From Xenorhabdus beddingii (GTDB lineage: Bacteria > Pseudomonadota > Gammaproteobacteria > Enterobacterales > Enterobacteriaceae), in NCBI RefSeq assembly GCF_002127545.1, contig NZ_MUBK01000012.1, forward strand, positions 51,799-115,798: a stretch of 64,000 nt of DNA. The letters run 5' to 3'. A program made the position numbers and the translations under genes. Numbering within the stretch: position 1 is the first letter of the stretch; every line of letters begins with the position of its first letter. The notes below the pieces were generated by a model. The model did not search any database, was not told where the DNA came from, and saw only the letters and a list, made by a program, of their open reading frames with translations. Positions 51,418 through 61,123 of the stretch are shown piece after piece.

Positions 51418-52248
51418 ATGGCGCAAAAAATTGATGTTAGGGGTATAAAAGTCTCTGTCTTTTCCGACAAACAAGATGACTATATATCGCTATCTGACAT
51501 CGCTAAGTACAAAGATGGCGACCGTGGTGATTACATTCTGCAAAACTGGATGAGAAACCGCAGTACCATTGAGTTTATCGGTTTGTGGGAACAGCTCCAT
51601 AATCCCGATTTTAATTCCATCGAATTCGATGGATTTAAACATGAAGCGGGCGCAAACAGTTTCTCTCTCACGCCAAAACGCTGGATCACAACCACCAATG
51701 CAATCGGGATCATCTCGAAAGCGGGCAGATATGGCGGAACTTATGCGCATCGGGATATTGCTTTTGAGTTTGCTTCCTGGATCAGCGCAGAGTTTAAGCT
51801 CTATCTATTAAAAGAATTCCAACGGCTCAAACAAGCAGAAAATGAACAGAAAAATCTGGAATGGAATGTTTCGCGCACTCTGGCCAAGGTCAACTATCAT
51901 ATTCATACAGAGTCAATAAAAACGAACATTATTCCCGCCCTGGAGCTTAACCCAAAAGCAAGAAACTTTGCTTACGCTAATGAGGCCGATATATTGAATC
52001 TGGCTTTGTTTGGCAAGACAGCCAGCGACTGGCGTAAAGAGAACCCGGAACTAAAAGGCAATATACGGGACTATGCCACACTGGAACAGCTTGTCGTGTT
52101 ATCTAATTTAGAAAGCTTCAATGCTGAACTTATCGAGCAAGGCCTCTCTGCAAACGACAGGTTCCAAAAGCTGAATCGCGTTGCGGTCAGTCAAATGAAG
52201 ATCCTGATAGAAAACAAATCCATTGAAAAACTTAAACAATTAAAATAG
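51418..52248 (+). CDS. KilA-N domain protein, transposon cargo
   Basis: 276 residues. KilA-N domain from about residue 8 to 120: IKVSVFSDKQDDYISLSDIAKYKDGD, LQNWMRNRSTIEFIGLWEQLHNPDFN, and SLTPKRWITTTNAIGIISKAGRYGGTYAHRDIAFEFASWIS. KilA-N is a DNA-binding fold shared by phage and large DNA viruses. The C-terminal 150 residues are helical, containing NPKARNFAYANEADILNLALFGKTASDWR, a segment found with KilA-N in bacterial proteins. It lies 7 bases ahead of tnpR, so shares its transcript. Function within the transposon unknown. Confidence 0.88.
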   Translation: MAQKIDVRGIKVSVFSDKQDDYISLSDIAKYKDGDRGDYILQNWMRNRSTIEFIGLWEQLHNPDFNSIEFDGFKHEAGANSFSLTPKRWITTTNAIGIISKAGRYGGTYAHRDIAFEFASWISAEFKLYLLKEFQRLKQAENEQKNLEWNVSRTLAKVNYHIHTESIKTNIIPALELNPKARNFAYANEADILNLALFGKTASDWRKENPELKGNIRDYATLEQLVVLSNLESFNAELIEQGLSANDRFQKLNRVAVSQMKILIENKSIEKLKQLK

Positions 52249-52255
52249 GTCGTTC

Positions 52256-52867
52256 ATGCGAATTGGGTATGCCCGTGTCTCCAAATCTGATGGAAGTCAG
52301 GTGCAGGATCTCCAACTGGATGCTTTACTTGCTGCCGGTGTTAATAAAGAAAACATTTATCAGGATGAAATATCAGGGAAGTCAGACAAACGTCCTGGAT
52401 TGGATGCCTGTTTGAAAGCCCTCAGGGCTGGCGATGTGTTAATGGTATGGAAGCTTGACAGGCTTGGCCGAAGCTTAAAACACCTGGTGAATACTATCCA
52501 TGATCTGGCGGATCGAAAAATCGGCTTTAAGGTACTGACCGGGCAAGGTGCAGAAATTGATACGACGACGGCCAGTGGCAAATTGGTCTTTGGGATTTTT
52601 GCCGCGCTGGCCGAATTTGAACGGGAGTTGATCAGTGAACGAACAAAAGCAGGGCTGGCAGCGGCCAGAGCAAGAGGACGTGAAGGCGGACGTTCTTTTA
52701 AACTCACAAAATCTCAGGTTCGCCTGGCACAAGCTTCCATGAAGAGTAGAGATTGTAGCGTATCTGAATTATGTGAAGAGCTTGGGATTAGCAGACAGGC
52801 TCTCTATAAGTATGTAGGGCCAGATGGGGAACTCAGGGAACACGGCAAAAGAGTATTAAAATCTTAG
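52256..52867 (+). CDS. tnpR: Serine resolvase/invertase
   Basis: 203 residues. Catalytic Ser in YARVSKSDGSQ (residue 9), arginine cluster in VWKLDRLGRSLKHLV, and C-terminal HTH SVSELCEELGISRQALYKYV. Resolves cointegrates in Tn3-family elements. Runs outward toward the right inverted repeat, so read-through could reach the aldehyde dehydrogenase gene. Confidence 0.94.
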   Translation: MRIGYARVSKSDGSQVQDLQLDALLAAGVNKENIYQDEISGKSDKRPGLDACLKALRAGDVLMVWKLDRLGRSLKHLVNTIHDLADRKIGFKVLTGQGAEIDTTTASGKLVFGIFAALAEFERELISERTKAGLAAARARGREGGRSFKLTKSQVRLAQASMKSRDCSVSELCEELGISRQALYKYVGPDGELREHGKRVLKS

Positions 52868-52935
52868 CGCTAACTGAGTACCCATTTTTTTCCTCATCAA
52901 CTTTGAACCTTATCGGGGGATGGGTAAAAATAGCC

Positions 52936-52940
52936 ATTTT
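52936..52940. repeat. Target-site duplication, right copy
   Basis: ATTTT, identical to 48093-48097. Confidence 0.85.
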
Positions 52941-53178
52941 GGCTTTCATGGCTTGGTTAGCGGTTAATAGAGCGATTATTTATCCACTTAAAAACCCGGA
53001 GCCTCCAGCACAACATGCAGCAAATACAGCAGCTCTTGGAGGTATCTTTTTTGTTATCAGCGATAGCATGCTCGCTTATGGTCGTTTTTACTTTGAAACT
53101 CCGTTAAGTCCGCTCTTGGTACTCAGTACTTATTATATAGCTCAATGGTGTTTTGCCAGTTCTGTGGCCAAGAAGTGA
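52941..53178 (+). pseudogene. YhhN-family lysoplasmalogenase, 3' part
   Basis: Continues the interrupted gene: FMAWLAVNRAIIYP, then ALGGIFFVISDSMLAYGRFYFE, which is the conserved C-terminal block of YhhN proteins. A frame from an ATG-like start at 52903 inside the right repeat could give a 91-residue fragment, but it lacks the first four or so helices. Three bases separate its stop from the aldehyde dehydrogenase ATG. Confidence 0.85.
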
Positions 53179-53181
53179 CCA

Positions 53182-54585
53182 ATGACAGAATTAATCAAGG
53201 CTAAATTTGACGCACTGTGTCAAGCATGGGAACAGAATCGACCTGATGAAGACCAACGCCGGGATGATCTGCTGCGCCTGCGCGCAAGTTTTAAAGCCAG
53301 TCTGAATGAAATGGTGGAAGCCGTTTCCTGCGATTTTGGTCATCGTTCCAGCCATGAGAGCATCATGGCAGAAGCGATAATTGTGTTACAAGAAATTGAT
53401 CTGTGTCTGCGTTATCTTAAAAAATGGATAAAACCGCAAAGACGCAAGGCGGGATGGCAGTTGTGGCCGGCCAAGGCTGAAATACGCTATGTACCACTTG
53501 GCGTTGTTGGCATCATGGCGCCGTGGAATTATCCGGTTAATTTGGTTCTCACCCCATTGATAGCGGTTATTGCCGCAGGTAATCATGCATTTATCAAACC
53601 TTCAGAACATACACCGCATACCAATGCCTATTTAGAAAAACTGCTAAGCAAAACTTTTCCTGAAAATCGTGTCAGTATTGCACAAGGCGGAGCAGATATT
53701 GCAGCCGCTTTTTCTGCCCTACCCTTTGATCACCTGCTTTTCACTGGCTCCAGGGCGAACGGTAAAAAAGTCATGGCCGCTGCCGCACAAAACCTTACGC
53801 CTGTTACGTTGGAACTTGGCGGCAAGTCTCCAGCACTGATTGCTCCCGATGCCGATCTGAAAAAGGCTGCTGCCCGCATTATAACCGGAAAACTGTTCAA
53901 TTCCGGACAAACCTGTATAGCACCAGATTACGTATTATTGCCGGAAAGCATCATTGAGTCGTTTATTGCAGAAGTTAAAGAACAGATTTCGCAACGCTAT
54001 CCCCAACCAAACAACTTTCCGGACTATACAAGCATTATCAATAACAACCAGTATCAACGCCTTATCAAATTGCTTGAAGATGCAAGCATACGCGGTCATC
54101 AGATCATTCCGCTTATGCCTCTTATTGATCCGGAGCAAGCACTTAAGCAACGTGTTCTTGTTCCTACACTAGTGCTAAACCCTAATGATGACAGTGCTAT
54201 CATGCAGGAAGAAATTTTCGGTCCACTGCTACCGATTAAAACCTACCGCTCTTATGGTGAAGCGATCCATTATATTGCAAGCCGTGAACGCCCATTGGCC
54301 TGTTATTGTTTCAGCAAAAATAACAAGCAAATTGAAGCTGCTTTATTGCACATCGTTGCAGGCAGCATTTGCATCAATGACACGCTGTATCAGTTTGCAT
54401 GTACAGATTTACCCTTTGGTGGCGTAGGCCCGAGCGGTATGGGGCAATATCACGGCCATGAAGGCTTTAAAACCTTTTCCAAGGCCATGCCTATTTTGCG
54501 CAAATACAATCCGGCACTGACAGATCAGCTACGTCCTCCTTATGGTAAGTTTGTTAATATGATTCTCCGCTTTTTCACACGATAA
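53182..54585 (+). CDS. Class 3-type (coniferyl aldehyde dehydrogenase-like) ALDH
   Basis: 467 residues. Motifs: VPLGVVGIMAPWNYPVNL, catalytic Glu in TLELGGKSPALI, catalytic Cys in FNSGQTCIAPDYVL, and a C-terminal hydrophobic tail FVNMILRFFTR like membrane-associated fatty-aldehyde dehydrogenases. Its ATG is 3 bases past the YhhN-type stop, so the two were one translational unit. Since YhhN enzymes release fatty aldehydes, oxidation of that aldehyde is a coherent inferred role. Substrate untested; CalB-like annotation is an alternative. Confidence 0.9.
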   Translation: MTELIKAKFDALCQAWEQNRPDEDQRRDDLLRLRASFKASLNEMVEAVSCDFGHRSSHESIMAEAIIVLQEIDLCLRYLKKWIKPQRRKAGWQLWPAKAEIRYVPLGVVGIMAPWNYPVNLVLTPLIAVIAAGNHAFIKPSEHTPHTNAYLEKLLSKTFPENRVSIAQGGADIAAAFSALPFDHLLFTGSRANGKKVMAAAAQNLTPVTLELGGKSPALIAPDADLKKAAARIITGKLFNSGQTCIAPDYVLLPESIIESFIAEVKEQISQRYPQPNNFPDYTSIINNNQYQRLIKLLEDASIRGHQIIPLMPLIDPEQALKQRVLVPTLVLNPNDDSAIMQEEIFGPLLPIKTYRSYGEAIHYIASRERPLACYCFSKNNKQIEAALLHIVAGSICINDTLYQFACTDLPFGGVGPSGMGQYHGHEGFKTFSKAMPILRKYNPALTDQLRPPYGKFVNMILRFFTR

Positions 54586-54687
54586 AAAATCTCATGATAA
54601 GGCGATCTATAAACAGCACCATATCGGCTTTTATCTATGATAATTGCTTTTAAAAGAATTTATAAAACAATTGGATACGTTATCGTT

Positions 54688-55143
54688 TCAAGATGCTTTT
54701 TTTTGTTGCAATAACCATTTATCCAGTTCATTTGCGAACCGTTGGCGATCACGTTGGTTTAATGTAGCCGGTCCTCCCGTTTGGATCCCACTCGCTCGCA
54801 TCGTATCCATAAAATCACGCATAGTCAGACGTTCACGTATTGTCGCTTCACTATAACGTTCACCGCGCGGATTGAGCGCTATTGCACCTTTTTCGATCAC
54901 TTCAGCAGCAAGAGGAATATCGGCGGTAACGACTAAATCACCTATTTCTGAGCGACGAACAATTTCATTGTCAGCGACATCAAATCCGGCGGGAACTTGC
55001 AATGTACGTAAAAAAACGGATGCTGGTACACTTAATCGCTGATTTGCCACAAATGTAACCTGTACTTTTTCACGTTCAGCCGCCCGATATAACACTTCTT
55101 TTATAACCTTAGGACATGCATCAGCATCTACCCATATAGGCAT
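54688..55143 (-). CDS. yaiI: YaiI/YqxD family protein (DUF188)
   Basis: 151 residues. [19 protein letters not shown] and [31 protein letters not shown] are the PIN-like acidic motifs of the DUF188 family; [23 protein letters not shown] closes it. Putative nuclease fold, no assigned substrate. Same length as E. coli YaiI (about 152). Confidence 0.92.
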   Translation of the reverse strand: MPIWVDADACPKVIKEVLYRAAEREKVQVTFVANQRLSVPASVFLRTLQVPAGFDVADNEIVRRSEIGDLVVTADIPLAAEVIEKGAIALNPRGERYSEATIRERLTMRDFMDTMRASGIQTGGPATLNQRDRQRFANELDKWLLQQKKAS

Positions 55144-55751
55144 AACAAATTCCTCTCAATTTCATATTGTTAGCTAACTATAGGATATTACGACTATTTT
55201 AAAATAATCACATCTTTTAGTTGATTTATATTGTTCTTAAACGATATTTTCGTCTTTTATTGTTTTTGTTGGTTGATTTGAAAACAAGATGGGCACTAAA
55301 TCAAGGACAGATCACAACCACCTTACTGAGATAGCATTATGAAACTCGCTTATTCACATTACATTAGGTGTTTTTTAATTTTATCAATACATGAACGACT
55401 ATCGCTCACAACAACAATCTTAGGTACAAAGACCGGATGCATATCAAAGAAGTTATCTAAACGATTATCAAACTGTTTAGCAAAGCGTAATAGTTCCAGA
55501 GTGTTATAAAATGTCTCTTTAGGGCGTGTTCCTGTTAGTTTTGATAATAAAAAACGTTTGACGGCGCATTTAACCCAATGTTCAGCGGCGTAGTGCTTAC
55601 AACCTTACCCCCGTTTTCACTGTTCGCTATTTTGATGGGAGTTAGCATATTAGCCTGGTTGTGTATGCTTAAAGGTATGCGGATAAAAACAGTGCGAACA
55701 ACGTATCTGATGTGAAGATATTTCTTCGATTGTAAAAAGGTGATTATATCA
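55144..55751. other. Intergenic region with a coding relic
   Basis: Apart from the relic at 55359-55604, this stretch holds only AT-rich sequence and the hydrolase promoter region. A 78-codon minus-strand frame at 55535-55771 overlaps it but shows no coding character. Confidence 0.45.
55359..55604 (-). pseudogene. Unrecognised C-terminal coding relic
   Basis: An 81-codon minus-strand frame without a plausible start ends at TAA 55359-55361. The peptide is well mixed and protein-like (HYAAEHWVKCAVKRFLL, RPKETFYNTLELLRFAKQF, FVPKIVVVSDSRSCIDKIKK). An upstream in-frame stop closes it. Likely the 3' end of a lost gene; family not recognised. Confidence 0.45.
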
Positions 55752-56600
55752 ATGAATAAAGTACATATCATTCAATCCGAAGACTTTACACTAAAAGTCA
55801 TTGAACAAGGTGTGGGAGAAACCCTTCTGATTATTGGCAGTGCTGATTACTATCAGCGAGTTATGCCCGAATCCTTTTATGGCCACTATCATTGTGTGTT
55901 TGTCGATCATCGCGGATTTGCAGTCTGTAACCGTAAAGTTGACGAGTCTGATGTTTCTCTGGCTCAGATTACGCAAGATATTGATCGAGTCTGTTGTGAG
56001 CTGAATATCGAGCAATGTTGGATATTAGGTCATTCCGGTCACGCTTACATGGCACTGGATTTTACTGCGAACAACAATGACAGGATTAAAGGAACCATTC
56101 TGGTTAATGCTCCACCCTGTTTATCCAAGTCCATGCAAGCGTTACAGTTTGCCAGGTGGGAAGCGGATGCGGATGAAAACAGGAAACAGATTTTCAACAA
56201 CAATATCACCCAACTGGAGTCTGATATTCAGTCTGAACCTGAGCGGAAATTTGTTCATCTTTGTTGCCGATTAAGTGCTATGCGCTGGTTTGATGCAAAC
56301 TTTGATGAAATGTTTTTATGGGATGATGTACCAACCCACACTGTCATGTTTGATAAATTGTGGGGGAATGTGTTTGCTGAGATCAATATCTTGGATTACA
56401 CGACCAGAATCACTTCTCCTGTATTAATTATCTCATGTTCACATGATTTTAGTATTGCCCCACCCGCTGTATGGCTTGATGTTCATCCAATGTTTGAAAA
56501 TGTGGAACATGTATTGATCAATAACAGCGGCCATACTCCCATGCTGGAACAGCCTGAAGCGTTTGACAAAGCTCTGCAACAGTTTCTGAAAAGAAAATAA
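55752..56600 (+). CDS. Alpha/beta hydrolase
   Basis: 282 residues from the ATG at 55752, AAGGTGA upstream. Nucleophile elbow ILGHSGHAYMAL, acid in ISCSHDFSI and histidine in NNSGHTPMLEQPEAF complete the triad. The oxyanion region is FVDHRGFAVC. Cytosolic. The proline aminopeptidase or haloperoxidase-like subgroup cannot be separated by eye. Stand-alone gene. Confidence 0.85.
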   Translation: MNKVHIIQSEDFTLKVIEQGVGETLLIIGSADYYQRVMPESFYGHYHCVFVDHRGFAVCNRKVDESDVSLAQITQDIDRVCCELNIEQCWILGHSGHAYMALDFTANNNDRIKGTILVNAPPCLSKSMQALQFARWEADADENRKQIFNNNITQLESDIQSEPERKFVHLCCRLSAMRWFDANFDEMFLWDDVPTHTVMFDKLWGNVFAEINILDYTTRITSPVLIISCSHDFSIAPPAVWLDVHPMFENVEHVLINNSGHTPMLEQPEAFDKALQQFLKRK

Positions 56601-56861
56601 TAGCCACTATTACATGTTAAAGTTAATAACTATTTCAAAATGAGCGCCTATATACTCACCAATATTCTTACTGATGATTTAATCAGCATGCGAGACTTGT
56701 TTGTGAATTTATTGAATTTTCATATTGAATATGAGTCTGACCGGTTTATTTCAATGTCTTCAGAAAATGTCTCTGCGCCAACCGCGCCACTTGACCTCAG
56801 TTATGGATAAGATAGGCTTCATCTTTTATTAATATATTTTCTGACATAGATAACCTTAAAT

Positions 56862-57773
56862 ATGCGTAGAACTGATCATCTGGGTGGGATAACCGCGTTT
56901 GTCACAACAGCGCAATTGGGAAGTTTTACAGCGGCGGCAGAACGCCTTGGTTTGACAAAATCTGCTGTAGGTAAAAGTGTCGGGCGGCTTGAGAACCGCT
57001 TGGGGATTAAACTTTTTCAGCGCTCGACACGCCGCTTGAGTTTAACACCCGATGGAGAAGCCTTCCTGATAAGTTGTCAAAGTGCTCTTGATATTCTTGA
57101 ACAAGCTGAAGCGGCGCTTACTTCACATATTCCTCATCCTGCTGGTCGATTGCGGATTGATCTGCCGGCTGCTTTTGGGCGTCAGCGAATATTGCCCGTT
57201 CTGCTGCAAATGGCGGGTGATTATCCCGAACTGGCTCTTACCGTTTCATTCAGTGAACGTTTTGTCGATTTGATAGAGGAAGGTATTGATCTTGCTATAC
57301 GGATCGGAGAACTCGCTGACAGTAGTGGATTGGTCGCCCGTAAATTAACGACGCAAAAACTGGTTATCTGTGCTTCACCGGATTATTTACATTCTAATGG
57401 TGAACCCGGTACTCCAGAAGAATTGAGTCAACATCAATGTGTGGTCGGGTTTCGCAGAAATCAGCCTATCTCTTGGTTATTGAAAGAAAAAACTGGCGAG
57501 ACAAGACGTTACACTCCACCAGCAACGTATGAATTTTCTGATGGAGATGCCATGTTATCTGCGGTACTGGCAGGATGCGGCTTCGCACAGCTACCATTAT
57601 GGATGGTAGGGAGTTACCTTGAAAGTGGAAAACTCAAGGAGGTATTGCAAGGACATTCTGGCGTAGAAATTCCGATTAGCGCGTTATGGCCTAAAAACCG
57701 CCAACTGTTACCCAAAATACGTCATGTCGTAGATGCCTTGGTAGAAATGGCAGAAAATGGCTTGTTGGATTAA
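56862..57773 (+). CDS. LysR-type regulator
   Basis: 303 residues. HTH region FVTTAQLGSFTAAAERLGLTKSAVGKSVGRLENRLGIKLFQRSTRRLSLT (about 12-60) and an effector domain with DLAIRIGELADSSGLVARKL, of the CrgA/DsdC-like large subgroup common beside exporters. Convergent with a frameshifted MFS gene, overlapping it by 4 bases, so co-regulation is possible; no target proven. Confidence 0.88.
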   Translation: MRRTDHLGGITAFVTTAQLGSFTAAAERLGLTKSAVGKSVGRLENRLGIKLFQRSTRRLSLTPDGEAFLISCQSALDILEQAEAALTSHIPHPAGRLRIDLPAAFGRQRILPVLLQMAGDYPELALTVSFSERFVDLIEEGIDLAIRIGELADSSGLVARKLTTQKLVICASPDYLHSNGEPGTPEELSQHQCVVGFRRNQPISWLLKEKTGETRRYTPPATYEFSDGDAMLSAVLAGCGFAQLPLWMVGSYLESGKLKEVLQGHSGVEIPISALWPKNRQLLPKIRHVVDALVEMAENGLLD

Positions 57774-58920
57774 CGCTTAAGCGTGTTTTTAATGCAAATG
57801 CTAAGAAATGCCATAGATGCAAAGAGGATACTGCTTAGTACAACGGTATGCACGCCGAACTGAGAAAGAAACCATCCGCCTGTAACGGAGCCAATGGTGA
57901 TGCCTAAATTAGAAAACGCAATGTAAAGGCTGTTGGCAAATTCAGGGGCTTCATTGGCTTCCTGCATAAGCCATGTTTGGCTGACCATTAGCCCCGCCGT
58001 ATGTAGCCCACCCCAAAACACGGTCAATACACACATAGCCACTGGCGAAAAACCCAGATACCAGACTTGGATATAGAGAAGGATTAACAAAATCGGATAA
58101 ATATAGGTCGTGTTTATAACGCTTTTTTGCAGGAAATGGCTAAAGACAAAATTGCCTAAAAATCCACAAAGGCCAAATAGTATTAAAATTGCGCCAATAA
58201 AATCATGATCAAATTGAGTAATTTTCGATAAATAATCCGCTATATAGCTAAAACTTGAGAACATTGCGGAAAAAATTAATGTCACGGTAACCATCGCCAA
58301 CCATAGCTTTCCTTTACGCAGTACGTTTAGTTGTTCAATAACAGGATTGTTTTTTGTTGCCGGGATAGAAGGAACAAAAAACAGAATACCGATAAAAGCG
58401 AGTGCACAAGTCGCCGCCCCAAAATAAAAGGCAGCGCTGAGTGATAAATGTTCGGCGATAAAGGAACTCAGTGGCATTCCTAATACCATCCCCACAGCAA
58501 CGCCAGCAAAAACCTTTGCAACCGCCCCTGCACTTTTTCTTCAGAAACGGAATTCGCGGCAATGACAAGAGCAACCGCAAAGAAAACAGCATGTACCAAT
58601 CCGGGAAGGATTCTGAATAGCAGCATCAAATTAAAGCGATCTGTCATAGCATAAATAAGGTTAGAAATCACAAAGATCAGGAGAATAGAGAGAAGAACAT
58701 GCTTCTTGTTATATCCAGACAAAATCAGAGTGATAAATGGCCCGGCTATTGCCACAACGATGGCATAAATCCCGACAAGAAAACCGACTTGGGTGGGTGT
58801 TACATGCAATTGCGCTTCCAGTTGTGGCAGCAATCCAATCACCGCAACTTCCGTTGTAATAACGCCAAAAACGGCAATGGATAACGTCAACAACAGCATA
58901 GCGCTTTTATTTTTCATCAT
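57770..58920 (-). pseudogene. MFS drug/sugar efflux transporter, frameshifted
   Basis: Two frames make one 12-helix AraJ/YdhP-type transporter: 58920-58480 gives MLLLTLSIAVFGVITTEVAVIGLLPQLE through NSVSEEKVQGR, and the remainder from 58495 to 57770 continues VGMVLGMPLSSFIAEHLS. The shift lies near 58520-58530 in a G-run on the minus strand, where one base is missing relative to the family pattern (GRAVAKVFAG). Either a real null allele or an assembly error in a homopolymer. Confidence 0.85.
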
Positions 58921-59056
58921 GGGAGTTTTGGGAGTTTATTGAATATCTGTTTTTAATGGATAAGCAAAATAATGGCAAATCATCTGTAAAAACAAAAGGA
59001 TGCTTTGGTCTATTCTCTGTAGACATAATTTCTTAAATGATTTTGTCTCAATAGAT

Positions 59057-59082
59057 TTCAAGCCGCAGTAAGGCGGCTTGAA
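59057..59082. terminator. Inverted repeat after the ASCH gene
   Basis: TTCAAGCCGC and GCGGCTTGAA with a 6-base loop; no strong T-run on either side. Confidence 0.5.
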
Positions 59083-59104
59083 TCTCTGTCGGAAATTTAA
59101 GGGA

Positions 59105-59539
59105 TTAGTTAGGGGGAAAATCAACGGTCTTAAATTCGATAACAATAATTTCCATGTCGGGTGAAAAAACACCCATGCGCCCAAAAAAACGTTGATGCTC
59201 CGCTTGCCAGTGAAGCAAACTTCGGTCTCCCTCTCCTTCTTTCCAGGCCAATTCTGTCGTCATTTCTGAAAATTGCATTAAGTGCATAGCAATAACTCTG
59301 ACAACACAGATCGGACGTTCTTTACTGTCGAAGACAATATAGTGATTGCCAACGGTAATTTTGTCACCTTCTGACTCATCAGAATCATATAAATTAAACG
59401 AGCAAGTCGTTGCTGTTTTGATACCTTTGGCAACCAATTCAGCCAGTTCATCATTCATGGCAGGAGAATCACCAAATACCCAACGTTCAGCTTTTGGATA
59501 TTTGTCTTTCATCAATTCCATAATGTGGTCTGTTTTCAT
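59105..59539 (-). CDS. ASCH-domain protein
   Basis: 144 residues. ASCH pattern with WVFGDSPAMNDELAELVAKGIKTATTCSF, GNHYIVFDSKERPICVVRV and WKEGEGDRSLLHWQAEHQRFF. ASCH domains are RNA-binding beta-barrels related to PUA; the E. coli YqfB-type relatives include N4-acetylcytidine amidohydrolase. No operon partner is evident, though mmsA starts beyond it on the same strand with 72 bases between. Confidence 0.85.
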   Translation of the reverse strand: MKTDHIMELMKDKYPKAERWVFGDSPAMNDELAELVAKGIKTATTCSFNLYDSDESEGDKITVGNHYIVFDSKERPICVVRVIAMHLMQFSEMTTELAWKEGEGDRSLLHWQAEHQRFFGRMGVFSPDMEIIVIEFKTVDFPPN

Positions 59540-59611
59540 ATTTGTCTTTTTAATGTTGGGTTAAATTTTGGCGGCCAAGGGCACCGCCCGTTAAATAAAT
59601 AATGATGAAGA

Positions 59612-61108
59612 TTAATTATTGCTGGGGAAAGCAAATTGAGCGGCTTCATGGCGTTTGCGTTTAATCCAACGCTGAGTGATCGTTTTACGGCGAGTATAAA
59701 AACGGACACCATCCGGGCCATAAGCATATAAATCACCGAATAGTGAACGTTTCCAACCCCCAAAGCTGTGATAAGAAGCAGGAACAGGCAATGGAACGTT
59801 GATCCCTACCATACCCACTTCAATTTCATTGGCAAACATGCGAGCCACTTCGCCATCATTTGTAAAGACGCAAGTCCCATTGCCATATTCGTGGGCATTA
59901 ATCAGTGTTATCGCGTCTTCCAAACTGGCAACCCGCACAATACATAGCACTGGCCCAAAGATTTCTTCCTGATAAATACGCATTTCTGGTGTAACACGAT
60001 CAAACAGGCAACCACCAATAAAGAAGCCATTTTCATATCCGGCAACAGAGAGATCCCTGCCGTCAACCACCAACCTGGCTCCGGCGTTGACACCTTCGGT
60101 AACATAATTTGACACCTTTTTTAAATGCGCCTGAGTCACTAATGGCCCCATATCCAGACCACGTTCAGTTCCGGCCCCAATTTTGAGCGTCTTAATTTGT
60201 GGCGTCAGTTTTTCAATTAAGGCATCAGCGATTTGATCACCGACACAGACCACAACAGAAATAGCCATACAACGTTCGCCACATGAACCATAGGCAGCGC
60301 CCATCAACGCGCTGGCGGCATTATTTAAATCTGCATCCGGCATTAAGACAGCATGATTCTTCGCTCCACCCAATGCCTGAACCCGTTTGCCGCGTCGCGT
60401 TCCTTCACGGTAAATATATTCTGCTATAGGCGTAGAACCGACAAAACTCAGTGCCTTCACATCGGGGGATTCAATTAAACCATCAACCGCTTCTTTATCG
60501 CCGTTGACAACGTTCAGTACCCCTTTGGGTAACCCTGCCTGCTGGAATAACCCTGCGATAAACAATGCTGAACTGGGATCACGCTCAGACGGTTTAAGGA
60601 TGAACGTATTACCACAGGCAATCGCCAGCGGATACATCCATAAGGGAACCATCGCAGGGAAATTGAAGGGCGTTATACCGGCAACAACGCCCACGGCATG
60701 AAAATCGCTCCATGAATCAATTTCTGGTCCAACATTGCGACTGTATTCCCCTTTCAATAGTTCCGGCGCTGCGGTGGCGAAATCCACATTTTCGATTCCC
60801 CTTTTCAATTCTCCTGCCGAATCTTCCAGCGTTTTCCCGTGCTCTTCACTGATCAACCTAATTATCTGTTCTTCATGTTGTTCAAGTAATTGTTTAAAAC
60901 GAAACAAAATTTGAGCGCGTTTCGCGGGTGGTGTATCACGCCAAGCCGGAAGCGCGGCTTTCGCGGCAGCGATTGCTTGCTGTACGGTTTCCTGGTCGGC
61001 CATTTCAACTTGACGGATCACATCTCCGGTAGAGGGATTAAACACGGCGGCGGTTCTGCCATCTGCGACGGTTATTTCACCATTAATTAAATGCGTCACT
61101 GTTTGCAT
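59612..61108 (-). CDS. mmsA: CoA-acylating (methyl)malonate-semialdehyde dehydrogenase
   Basis: 498 residues. Catalytic Cys is in YGSCGERCMAISV, with GITPFNFPAMVPLWMYPLAI and FVGSTPIAEYIY typical of the MMSDH class that makes acetyl- or propionyl-CoA and CO2. It starts 15 bases after the aminotransferase stop, so the two form an operon. With beta-alanine aminotransferase upstream, malonate semialdehyde is the likely substrate (BauC/IolA-like role). Name mmsA is by family; bauC may suit better. Confidence 0.9.
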   Translation of the reverse strand: MQTVTHLINGEITVADGRTAAVFNPSTGDVIRQVEMADQETVQQAIAAAKAALPAWRDTPPAKRAQILFRFKQLLEQHEEQIIRLISEEHGKTLEDSAGELKRGIENVDFATAAPELLKGEYSRNVGPEIDSWSDFHAVGVVAGITPFNFPAMVPLWMYPLAIACGNTFILKPSERDPSSALFIAGLFQQAGLPKGVLNVVNGDKEAVDGLIESPDVKALSFVGSTPIAEYIYREGTRRGKRVQALGGAKNHAVLMPDADLNNAASALMGAAYGSCGERCMAISVVVCVGDQIADALIEKLTPQIKTLKIGAGTERGLDMGPLVTQAHLKKVSNYVTEGVNAGARLVVDGRDLSVAGYENGFFIGGCLFDRVTPEMRIYQEEIFGPVLCIVRVASLEDAITLINAHEYGNGTCVFTNDGEVARMFANEIEVGMVGINVPLPVPASYHSFGGWKRSLFGDLYAYGPDGVRFYTRRKTITQRWIKRKRHEAAQFAFPSNN

Positions 61109-61123
61109 ACTTTCTGATCCCCT

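Larger units (their letters stand above)
48098..52935. mobile_element. Tn3-family transposon with KilA-N cargo
   Basis: 4838 bp bounded by inverted repeats of about 37 bp (left 48098-48134 beginning GGCTATTTTTGCCCATCCCC; right 52899-52935), with two mismatches, and by a 5-bp duplication ATTTT. Contents: tnpA (minus), a KilA-N gene and tnpR (both plus). Layout with tnpA reaching one repeat and tnpR the other is usual for the family; a KilA-N gene as cargo is not. Intact ends but a stop codon in tnpA. Confidence 0.92.

Noticed and set aside
52903..53178. Independent 91-residue membrane protein gene
   Set aside because: It is the 3' end of the transposon-split YhhN gene; the first codons derive from the transposon repeat.
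55535..55771. 78-codon minus-strand gene
   Set aside because: Overlaps the hydrolase start and a better coding relic; no ribosome-binding site or recognisable motif.
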